Part shown: piece by piece, positions 55,480 through 64,000 of the stretch
Position numbering within the stretch: position 1 is the first letter of the stretch
Layout: every line of letters starts with the position of its first letter
Position numbers and translations under genes: made by a program
Source: Balamuthia mandrillaris
Taxonomy: Eukaryota; Discosea; Longamoebia; Balamuthiidae
NCBI GenBank assembly: GCA_031835245.1
Contig: JAVKOQ010000280.1
Span: 1-64,000 of the forward strand
Length of the DNA stretch: 64,000 nt
Direction: 5' to 3'
The notes under the pieces: generated by a model
The model's database searches: none
What the model saw: only the letters and a program-made list of their open reading frames with translations
What the model was told of the DNA's origin: nothing

Positions 55480-56859
55480 ACACCAGGGTGGTGGACGATC
55501 TCGAAGTTGTACTCTGAGATGAGAAGAGCCCAATAGTTGAGGGTGTAGTTCTTACTGTTAGAAGTGAAGAGATAGGACAAAGCCTTGTGATCCGAATAGA
55601 TCATGAACTTGTTGCCATAGAGCCAGTCCTGAAGGTACGAACAGCGAAGAGGATGGCTAGCATCTCACATTTGGTAGCAGGATAGTTGCGTTGGGCAGGG
55701 TTGAGGGCCTTGCTTATGAATGCGATGTAGTGGTGCTTGTTGTTGGGTCCGATCTGGTAGAGGATGGCACCAACACCAAATTGGGAGGCATCGGTGCCAA
55801 CCAACAGAGGTAAGGATGGGTCATAGAGAGAGAGCATGGGTGGGTTGGATAAGATGTGCTTGAGGGCGTTGAATGCGTCCTGGCAATCTTGGTTCCAATG
55901 AGGGCGGAGATCCTTGATGTACTGGAGGGCGTCAAGGGGCTGAATGAGTTGGGCGAACATGGGAATGAAGTCATGAAGGTAGCCTGCAAAGCCGAGGAAG
56001 GATTGCATTTGCTTGCTGGTGGATGGTACTTCTAGGAGTGTGAAGGTGGAGAGCTTGCGTTGATTGGGAAGGATGTTGCTGCGATTGATGATGAAACCGA
56101 GGATGCAGAGACGTTTGTACCTGAACTGACACTTCTCCTGATGGATATGGAGTCCTGCGTGGTGAGAGTGAGGATGACGTGGATCAGGTGCTCGATATGT
56201 TCTTCCACACTGTGGGAAACTACAGCGAGATCATCGATGTAATGGGAAGTGAACTCAGCAATAGCAGCAGTGACAACGTCCATGAGGTGCTGGAAGTGCT
56301 GTGCAACGATCTTGATGCCAAAAATGGCGGCGATGAACATGTAATGACGACCGTTCCATGTGAATGTAGTTTTGATGCAGTCTTCAGGAGCAATGGGACA
56401 TTGTGTGTAAGACCAGATAAGGTCGAGGGCAGAGGCGATGAAAAAGCCTTGCACTTTGGAGATAATGCTGCGGATAGTAGGGATTGGGTATGTGAGGTCC
56501 AAGAGGAGCTTGTTCAGGAGGCGTGGGTCGATGCAGACACGCCACTGGGTGACGTTGCCGTCAGCGTCCTTCTTGGGTACGACGGTGAGAGGAGAGTTCC
56601 AGGGACTGTCTGGTGGGGCGAGCATGATGATGCCGGTACGCAGCCATTCCGCCACTTGCAGATCGATGACAAGCATTAAATGGTGTGGGATGGGATACTG
56701 ATGGCGAAAGACAGGAGGGTGGTCTCCAGTGTCTAGGTGGAGGACAGCTTCGGGGAAGGTACAGGAAGGTCCTGTCAGTAGAGCCTCATTCTCCTGGAGG
56801 TATTTCTCAATGGCCTCAAGAATGCGCTTGCGGATGTGTTCCTTGACAGCCTTCACCAA
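55480..56859 (-). pseudogene. Reverse transcriptase-RNase H of element A
   Basis: RT motifs include WRVCIDPRLLNK, LDLIWSYTQ, FGIKIVAQHFQHLM and the active site YIDDLAV (about 56230). A single missing base near 56155 shifts frame before the primer-grip region. The following frame has LGFAGYLHDFIP and the RNase H aspartate in LLVGTDASQFGVGAILYQ. A second missing base near 55630 shifts frame again, and a TGA follows near 55455. Confidence 0.85.
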
Positions 56860-56874
56860 ACGTTGATGTTGGCA

Positions 56875-58648
56875 TCAGGTGATGTCATGGTCCTTGGAGC
56901 AGGGTAGTGGTTCCTCAGGGTAGTTGATAGGGATGTCTGTTATGCCCATGCCGGACTTGCGCATGAAGTCGCGGCCCAGGATGATTGATTGACCGTCTGG
57001 TTGAGGCAAAACGGAGAACATGTGATGGAAACGGCGTTCGCTGAAGCCAATAGCGAGTGGCTCCATTTCAGCAGCACATGTAGCAGTGGTTTCACGGTGT
57101 CCGAGTTTGACCATGTAGCTGGCTTGCTTGGTTTTGGCACGAACTAAGTCAACAATAGAAGGGTCCATAAAGGAGTGGCTGGCGCCAGAGTCAATGACAG
57201 CAGTGACACGACAGCCGTTAATGGTCATCAGAGCACAGATAGGGTCATTAGGTCTGGGCAGATCATCCGTGACGGTGATCGAGTTGAGAGCCTGTTGTGA
57301 CTCAAAGAACTCGTCATACTCCTCTTCACCTCCGATAGAGTCTTGCTGCTCAGCGGCGGGAGCGGGTGTGCTGCTCTGTTGTTGCATAGAAGACATGGAG
57401 TTGAGGGAACGTGAGCTGGGAGAGGACTGGCGTGCTGGTGGTTGTGTGCGTGTTTGTTGCAGTAGTGTTGACGTGGGGTTGCGTGTTGTAGGAGCAGAAG
57501 ATGAGGCTGGTGTAGCAGACGTTGCTGGAGAAGCCTGCTGTTGTAGCCTGCGGGCCTTTTTCTGGCACTGATCTTCTGTGTGGTTGCGTAGTTTGCAGTG
57601 TGCGCAAACAGCACCCATTGTGTGGGGTAATGATTGCCTTTGTGATAACTTGGTGTGACCTTTATCTTTTGAAGAAGGTTGGGGAAACTCTGTCTCAATG
57701 AGGACTGTGAGCTCGAAAGCAGCGGTGACGTCTTGTGGCTTGTTGCAAAGAGTCTGTTGCTTGTACTTCGACTTTATGTGGGGAAGAAGGGCTTGCCCAA
57801 AGAAGAAAGCTTTGAGGTAGTCATAGAAGGTGTCAGGAAGACAATTACAGAGTACAGAGTACTGATCGATGAGCTGATGAATGCTTTCGCCAGGCTTCTG
57901 TCGAAACAATGTGACGGCCTCAATCGTTGTGGCCTCGATGTCTAGAAGGCGGTAGTGCCGATGGAAGAGGTCTCGGGCGACGTTCCATGGTTGGTCTCGT
58001 AGAGCGCTAATGGCCCAAAGATGTCCGTCTCCAACAAGGGTGGTGATGAGGGCTTGCGTCCATCTATCCTCAGGGTAGTTGTAGGCGTTAAGGTGATACT
58101 CCAGTTCCATGGTGTGAAGAGCGGGGTCCTGGTGCTTGCTGACGTCGAACTTAGGTAGTCCAGGGGGAAGGCGAGGCGTTTTCTTCTGTGTAGGAGGCGA
58201 AAGAGTAGTAGTGTTGCTCTGTTCTTCAGGGACAGAGGCAACATGCATGCTGTTGGAAGCAGTTGTGTTGTTGACAGAAATGTCAACAGGAGAGGGTGAA
58301 CTCGGATGAGGTGACTGTATGGGCGAGATCTGCGGGACGGGAGAGGGAGGAGAGACAGCAGCAGTGGTAGTGTTGTATGTGGAAGAACTGCCTAGTGTGG
58401 CGGAGGTGGATGCGAGGAAAGCAACAAAGCTGTCTATACGTTGTTGTAACTGTTCCATGGCCTTTCTAGTGTGTTCTGCGGCGTCGTCTAACTTGCGCTG
58501 TTCTTCTTCTTTGGCAGCACGTTCAGTCTCAAGACAGTTGGGGATGTCAAGTTCAAGCTGAAAGGATTGTTAAAGCATGCGAAGGTACTCCTGTTGTGCT
58601 TTGCGAAGCTGTTCACGGAGGGTGTCGAGAGTGGCTGAGGCTTCCATG
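56875..58648 (-). pseudogene. Gag-protease of element A
   Basis: The probable start is the ATG at 58648 (MEASATLDTLREQL), but a TAA at 58570-58572 stops it; the sister copy has a sense codon there. From 58458 to 56875 the frame is open for 527 residues. It has a capsid-like helical region (LEYHLNAYNYPEDRWTQAL), the zinc knuckle CAHCKLRNHTEDQC and the protease motif VIDSGASHSFMD, with LGRDFMRKSGMGI further on. Confidence 0.85.
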
Positions 58649-58935
58649 ATGTGCGTAATGCAAGCGGGGATTTGAATCACTTATGTAAGTCAAAAAAAAT
58701 GTTGGTTAAATCCAACCTTAGGAATAAAAGAGTTGGTGACGAGACAAGAAGTGTATTCAAGAGAATAGAGGAAGGACAACGAGAGTGAATCTCCGATGTT
58801 GCTTCACAGTACACTCAGAGAAAAGGGAAAGAGGAGAAAGGAAGGATGGGGGGATATAAAAGAAAGAAGAGCTGAGGGTCCAGGACGGATCCAACATGAG
58901 GAGTCTTGAGATAAGTGTTAGTGATTTTGCCAACA

Positions 58936-59236
58936 CATATTGGGCGGCAGGTAGAAAGGTGTGCCAGTGGGACCAATCACTGTTAACAAGCTTGTTAAGG
59001 GTGTTGCGTACCAGCTTGACATGGCTTTCTGCAGCTCTATTAGCTTGAGGGTGATAGGCTGAGATGAACTGGTGCTCAAGGCCAGAGAGTGTCTTGAGAA
59101 CTTTGGTGACTGTGTTGATGAACTCAGTGCTATTGTCTGACTGAAGGATCTTAGGAACACTGAAATCAGAGACAACTTGATAGAGGGCACAAGCTACGTC
59201 TTTGGCAGTCTTGGCATGGACTGGGCATAGAGATTT
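58936..59236 (-). pseudogene. Integrase fragment from another element A copy
   Basis: About 300 bp closely similar to 54655-54945 (catalytic core), truncated at both ends: on the left by the LTR of the full-length element, on the right by AT-rich DNA near 59236. Confidence 0.85.
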
Positions 59237-60010
59237 AATAACCCATCTCCCATTTTAATGACAGTGGATGGGTCAGCTTTGTTGAGAATACAGTTTATGA
59301 ATGAATAGAAATTAAACTTTTATGGAAAAAGATTTTGAATTAACCAATTACATAAGCATTTTTAATTAGTGACCAATCACAGTCTACATCATTAAGGTCC
59401 ATAAATAATAGGTTGCTAGATGGAAGTTGGCTGGAGAGAGAATCAAAGAAAAAGCTCTTGCCCCAGTGAAGAATGACTGGAGTCCAATCTGTGATATAGG
59501 ATGAAGCTTGATGCTTGGGTTGCCCGTGACCTCTTGAATTCTGTGATGAAGGGGGCCTATCATCATCATTATGTTGAGAAGTTCTTCTATGGTGGTGTTT
59601 TTCCTGACTTTGCTTTGTTTGATCTTTATCATCATCTTCATTTTTTTCTTTTTTCTAGTCTGCTTCTGTAACTGTATCCTCTTCCTCATCCAGTTCTTCA
59701 GCTTCATCCTCTTTCACGTCTTCTTCTTCTTCTTCTTTCTCTTCTTTCACTTGCTTAGCTTTCTCTGGATGTGCTGTTGTATGTTGTTATTTTTGAGTGC
59801 CAGAAGCAGTTGGCTTCTTTTTCTTTTTGCTGATTGTTTCACCAACCTAAAATCATCAACAAGATAAGCTTTTCTGGAGAAAATAAAATATACCAAAAAC
59901 ACATATGTCACTATTTTCCACATCAAACAACTCCATGGTGTTTGATGAAGGATCTTCTTGGTTTATGGCCTTACATAACACTGCTCAAAAGAGTGGTCCA
60001 GGTTCATCAT
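59237..60010 (-). other. Possible minus-strand coding remnant
   Basis: On the minus strand, about 59830-59330 reads a Lys/Glu-rich region (EKEEEEEDVKEDEAEELDEEEDTVTEAD) and then, after frame changes, QASSYITDWTPVILHWGKSFFFDSLSSQLPSS and LLFMDLNDVDCDWSLIKNAYVIG before a stop. The acidic/basic repetition suggests decayed coding sequence or an exon set, perhaps of another transposon. No family recognised. Confidence 0.25.
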
Positions 60011-60541
60011 TCTTGGAGTAATCAACATCATAAGAACTGATTTCAATATGTTGAGATAACTCAGCCAAGAATGCATTTGGCACCTCCTGGTCGCATTGAA
60101 GCAAATCAACTTCTTTGGTCATACAGTTGTGAGCTGCAAAGGTTGTTACCTAATGAAAAATTTGATAGTAGAGCTGCAATTCATCACAATGAAAGGTTTG
60201 TCAATTTTTGTAGGTCAAATCGTGGCTGTATCTACAGATTCAAGTTCTGGAGATATATTTTGGTTAGCCAAAGTGGATCATTTAATAGCTAAGTTTGCAT
60301 ATGTGACTTGGTATGTCAAAAAGAAAGAAAGGCAATCATTACATTTTTCAACCAACATCTCAAGACAAAATTTCACAAAATACCTTTATTTAAGGACCTA
60401 TTCACCTTACATCCACTTTTCAAATTTCCACTGGTTTCAAAGAGCTATTCAACACCAAATAGAGTTATTTCCTTAAATTATTTTACTTGTTATTTTTTTA
60501 TCTTGAAATATAATATCATTTTCACAAAGTATTCATGTTAA
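60011..60541 (+). other. Possible plus-strand coding remnant
   Basis: From about 60096 to 60476 an open frame reads VGQIVAVSTDSSSGDIFWLAKVDHLIAKFAYVTWYV, a pattern like small beta-barrel (BAH/Tudor-like) domains near the C-terminus of some transposon proteins. No start, no clear exon structure, and neighbouring frames are also partly open. Function unassigned. Confidence 0.25.
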
Positions 60542-61010
60542 TTATTTTTAAAATAATTCTTATTTGAATTATTTCTGTCAAAATAATTTTGCAATTATTT
60601 TTTTGGAATATTTTTATTGGACAATAATTATTTTTTAAAAAAGGGCGCCCTTTTTAGTTTAATGAAATAACTTTATTTAATGTTAAACGATATTTTGAGA
60701 AGCAATGGAAACTTTGGGAAATGAAAGGTAAATGAATAGGTAACCAAATAAAGGTATTATATTTTGTAATATTAATTGAAAAATAAAACAATTACTTTTC
60801 TTTTATTTATACTAAATTTATACAAACTTTTTGTTCATAACACACTGTAGCAAACTTATAAAGTAAGGATTTGTAAGGAATTGCAATGCATTGGATGGTA
60901 TATTGGGTAGTACAAAGACAATGTACCAATGGGCTAGTTATTCTATTGTATTAATAGTACTTTTTTTTTAATTTTTATAGTGCATACACACTTCCTTGCT
61001 TCCTATCTTC
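60542..61010. other. AT-rich spacer with AAAAAGGGCGCCCTTTTT palindrome
   Basis: 469 bp, AT-rich. Contains a perfect 18 bp palindrome, AAAAAGGGCGCCCTTTTT, near 60643, followed by AGTTTAA, matching the dispersed motif at 53095 and 62920. Otherwise nothing recognised. Confidence 0.45.
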
Positions 61011-61659
61011 ATGTTAGCACCTAAGTACCAGTGCAAAACCAAAAAAAAAATAAAGAGAAAGATTAAAGTTGAATATATTTAATGAAAAGGATGGAAATGA
61101 GTGTGTTTGTAAACATGTTGTTGTCTCAGTTCTGTTCTTGTTGAAGGAAAAGTGTGTATAGTTGAGAAGCAAACCAAGGAAGGAAAGAGGCTCAGGGTTG
61201 GAAAGTGGGTTCATAGTTTCTCAGTTCTAGGCTCAGAAAGGAACCAAGGAAGGCAGGAAAAAGATCTTTTGTTTGGCTTGGTGTCAACATAAAGGATTAA
61301 TGACAGCTGACATAAGATAGTTGATAAAATAGAAGAAAGGAAGGAAGAGACAACGAACTACCCACCCACATTGGAAATCAACAAAACCAGGGTCTAAATT
61401 CCACAACTAACAACAAACCACTCCCTTTCCTGCTTCTGTATTTCCTTCATTTTCCTTCTTTCCCTTTCTCTACTGGCAATTTCAAACAACCTATGTATGC
61501 CCTCTACCCATCAGCATTGATGCCAATAAGAGGTATTGGAGGTATTATTACCTATGAGGTTGAGCGACCTAGCCCACTAGATAGCCAATAAACTTCTAAA
61601 AAAAAAAGGAATGAAAAAAGAAACTTAGAACAAGTTGGTTATGTTGGCAGTTGCCAATA
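61011..61659. mobile_element. LTR-like copy, family D, with extra sequence
   Basis: Begins tgttagcacctaagtacc and ends ggcagttgccaata, matching the ends and middle of the 48732-49043 copy (gttgaggagcaaaccaaggaaggaaagaggctcagggtt-like block at about 61160). Roughly 300 bp of unrelated sequence (about 61310-61615) lengthens it. No duplication was confirmed. Confidence 0.6.
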
Positions 61660-62045
61660 TGCATATGCATGCATACTTCCTTGAATTTATTTGCACATAC
61701 ATGCTTCCTTCCTTACTTTCCCTTGAGTTGTGTATGTGTGTGTACTTTCTTACTTGCTTTCCTTTGATTTGCACTGTGTACACTTTCTTGCTTTCCCTTG
61801 ATTTGTGTACACATGAGCACCTCCTTCCTTGCTTTCCCTCAATCTGCATATGTGTGTATACTTCCTTTCTTTTCCTCACTTTGTGTACCCATGCACACTT
61901 CCTTGCTTTCCTTCTGTTTGCATACATGTGTACACTTCCTTTTCTCCTTTCTTTCTATTTGCATATGTGTGTGCTTCCTTCCTTTCCTTTGATTTGTACA
62001 TTTATTTACACTTGCCTCCTTTCCTTCTTTTTTGCTTTTACTTAG
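61650..62045. repeat. Degenerate minisatellite, ~50 bp unit
   Basis: About eight units of a cttgctttcccttgatttgt + gtacacatg-like sequence, each joining a pyrimidine-rich half to an alternating TG/CA half. Open frames here on both strands are periodic by-products of the repeat. Confidence 0.75.
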
Positions 62046-62348
62046 TGCATATTTTTCCACACTCCTTTAGTAAAGGAGTTCTTACCTTTTCCTCTACTAG
62101 TAGGAGAGGTAACAGTCCACCGTTGTTCAACAGAATAATTTTCACCAGCCTCTGCATGTGCTCCTTATCAATCACATGTCCATTGGAAGCTCAGCCAAGA
62201 GCATTAGTAGCATTCTGTTATTTAACAAGACCAAGGAAGGGACAAGGAAAAGAACAAGGACAACAAAGTACATAGAAACAAAGAATAAAGATGCTGAAGA
62301 AAAAGAAAAGAAGTAGAATAGCCTATAAAGCAAAGGCAGGAAAAAAAC
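62046..62348. other. Spacer
   Basis: 303 bp between the minisatellite and an LTR. A purine-rich stretch lies at 62220-62345. No gene recognised. Confidence 0.3.
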
Positions 62349-62488
62349 TATACTATACTACTCTTTCATAATACCTATTTCTATCTCTCCTTGTGTATAT
62401 ATTTCTTCTTAATATCCTATTAAAGGTCTTTTTCCTACATCCATTGAGTTGGTGTCTGTTTGGTTGTTTTCCTTCTAGCTTTATCACA
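62349..62488. mobile_element. Solo LTR, family C
   Basis: 140 bp similar throughout to 49665-49800 (cataatacctatttctatctctcc ... ctagctttatcaca), with a diverged first 12 bp. Flanked by AAAC at 62345-62348 and 62489-62492. Confidence 0.78.
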
Positions 62489-62986
62489 AAACCAATAAAA
62501 AAAAAATAACATTCTTACAAAAATTCTATACAACAATAATGGAAAAAAGCAACTATTGTAAAATACAGTTTGTACAATAATATTCACATCAACAACATCA
62601 TATAAACCTTTTTATTATCCTAATGAGTTATTAGAATGTCTTTTTTAACTTTTGAATGAATAGGTCCTAAATTATGAATCTTTGTCAAAAGTTTTCTTAT
62701 AAAAGAAAAAAATGAAAAAGATGAATAACAAAGAAATAATAGAAGTAATAATTAATGAAACATGGTTTATTAATTATTCTTGATATTCACTATAAATTTT
62801 GGAAAAATTTGAATCATTAGAATCTTTATAAACAAAATGAAGGTAAATTATTTTTTGTAAAGCTCAAAATATTTTTTATTATTTTTCAAAAATAATTTCC
62901 AAAAAGAAGCACCCTTTTTAGTTTAGAACGTGTTTTTTGTTTTCAGAAACTTTAATGTATTTTTCAAATTATTATTTATTTATTTA
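62489..62986. other. AT-rich spacer downstream of the PrsW-like gene
   Basis: 498 bp, strongly AT-rich. At about 62880-62935 is a third copy of the dispersed TCTAAACTAAAAAGGGTGC motif (inverted). No gene recognised. Confidence 0.35.
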
Positions 62987-64000
62987 CTAATCTTGATGAA
63001 TAGAAATAAAAGTAGTTATAATAGAAAAGTGCTTTAAAAAGAAATGATGAGCAATAGCATCTTCAAAGTATAATAACAATAATAAGTATATAGCTAATAT
63101 ATCAGTATCACATAATCCTAAACATAAAGCAAAAATAAGAAACCACTTTGAAAATAAATGTTAAAGGAGTTACCTAATTCAGATAGCATAAGAGGATAAT
63201 CATAAAGACTGTGTAAAAGCACTGGAAAGAAGAAAGAGCAAGTGTATGCCCATAAAGACTGAGTATGGCTTAATATACCTCCCATTAAAATACCTGTCAC
63301 CACATGAGAAGGAATAGAACTCAAGGCACGAATAAACAAAGTATCAAAGCCAGATGATGTTGTTATATCTAGGCAATATCATATTAATAACAAAAAAAAA
63401 CAAAACAACTGAAACAAGATGATAGACACAAAGCAAAATGAACACTGAAACAAGAAAATAGACACTAACCAGTGTTAAAGCCATAATAAAAGTTTTCAAC
63501 AATAGCAAAAGCAATTGCCACAACTGCTCCAAGTAAAAGAAATATTCCTTGATGAGAGTGATGAACACCATGTTGAGGTAACAATAGAGTTTGGAAAAAT
63601 GAATGATCATTCTCATTTGACTGTTGTCTATTTGCATTTTGTTCTTGCCAACCATTAAAGGGTATAAAATTTTTTAAAGATAATGGAAGATAACCAGATA
63701 ACAACAAAAAGAGAATCCACTTTATGCCTTCCTCTGGAATTGATATCTACAAAAACATTTGATAGAATGTGAGACATAAAGCAAGTGAGAGAAGGGAGAA
63801 GATAGATGAGAAATGTAACCACAAAAAAGGCTTCAAAAAACGAGAGAAGATACACATTTGGAGCAAAGGAATGAAGGGCATAATGCACAAACCGGGACAA
63901 TCCATTTTGGATGCCCTTAATAGGAACTACCACTATAACCAACATGCTCAATAGCAAAGAAGGAAAAAAGTGAGCAAGTGGAGGTACTGTGTTGCAAAGA
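62987..64000 (-). CDS. PrsW-like membrane protease, 3' part
   Basis: Resembles the PrsW/CAAX-protease-like family of membrane metallo- or glutamate-type proteases. Exons on the minus strand: 64000 (edge)-63823, 63746-63470, 63368-63174 and probably 63117-62987; phases agree. Family motifs are the EEGIK box in ISIPEEGIKWILF, AIAFAIVENFYYGF with the conserved E-N pair, the histidine motif SSIPSHVVTGILMGG and VLLHSLYDYPLML. Several hydrophobic spans (LLSMLVIVVVPI, FLLLGAVVAIAFAI, CSFFFPVLLHSL) indicate a polytopic membrane protein. The gene begins beyond the window. Introns are short and AT-rich, unlike the pyrimidine-tract introns of the left half. The last exon is only supported by phase. Confidence 0.7.

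Larger units (their letters stand above)
53763..58935 (-). mobile_element. Ty3/gypsy chromovirus, full length but broken (element A)
   Basis: 5.2 kb with LTRs at both ends: 3' LTR 53763-53997 and 5' LTR 58935-58700, about 235 bp each, TGTTGG...CCAACA, similar to each other but with scattered differences. The order on the minus strand is gag with zinc knuckle, aspartic protease, reverse transcriptase, RNase H, integrase and chromodomain, the order of chromoviruses. Breaks: a stop near the gag start (58570-58572), frameshifts in RT (about 56155) and RNase H (about 55630), and a stop before integrase (about 55455). Left and right flanks (AATAT / CATAT) agree only in part as a duplication. Confidence 0.92.

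Noticed and set aside
61625-62060. Cys/Tyr-rich open frames on both strands
   Set aside because: They follow the ~50 bp minisatellite period and differ only by repeat divergence.
1-64000. CRISPR arrays, bacterial operons or phage genes
   Set aside because: No regularly spaced short repeats with unique spacers, and every conserved gene is eukaryotic with spliceosomal introns.

Overview
This is a nuclear window from a unicellular eukaryote. The genes are split by many short (about 60-200 bp) GT-AG introns rich in pyrimidines, and every conserved protein is of eukaryotic type. The gene set includes RPL13, calcineurin B, a PAK-like kinase, a combined RhoGEF/RhoGAP, diacylglycerol kinase, a GBF1-type ARF-GEF and LIM and RCC1 proteins. 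With the intron density and the (CT)n intron tracts, this best fits an amoebozoan, perhaps a discosean amoeba of the Balamuthia/Acanthamoeba sort. That placement is inference.

Left part (1-19.4 kb): compact, GC-balanced host genes in alternating orientation. They are uridine kinase (-, 5' part only), RPL13 (+), calcineurin B (-), an ankyrin/CRIB/PAK-type pseudokinase (+), a MIX23-like protein (-), a double PHD-finger protein (+), an IQ-DH-PH-RhoGAP protein (-) and a diacylglycerol kinase ending in a PH domain (+). Several of them (PAK-like CRIB protein, RhoGEF/GAP, DGK, calcineurin B) belong to Rho, lipid and calcium signalling.

19.6-24.6 kb: a tandem satellite with a roughly 173 bp monomer. 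Monomers are organised as (A-B-C)x3, giving a 1.56 kb higher-order unit present 2.2 times and ending in an 80 bp fold-back. A solo LTR with a 4 bp target-site duplication and an unassigned minus-strand transcription unit follow.

24.6-39.1 kb: host genes again. They are an ankyrin protein (+), phosphoserine phosphatase (+), dihydroxyacetone kinase (-), secreted GH27 alpha-galactosidase (-), an RCC1-repeat protein (+), a 1,106-residue two-LIM protein (+) and the start of a GBF1-like ARF-GEF (+). The ARF-GEF breaks off inside an exon at about 39.12 kb.

39.1-40.9 kb: AT-rich DNA carrying a His-Cys box homing-endonuclease gene with its own spliceosomal intron. It abuts the last ~570 nt of the large-subunit rRNA gene, which is the arrangement of an rDNA intron.

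40.9-64 kb: AT-rich nested mobile DNA. It holds one full-length but broken chromodomain Ty3/gypsy element, a second deleted copy, a second gypsy family, at least four LTR families as solo LTRs (mostly with 4 bp target-site duplications), a two-gene PIF/Harbinger DNA transposon, minisatellites and, at the right edge, a PrsW-like membrane-protease gene leaving the window. Exon borders were read by eye from conserved protein sequence, phase and GT/AG sites.
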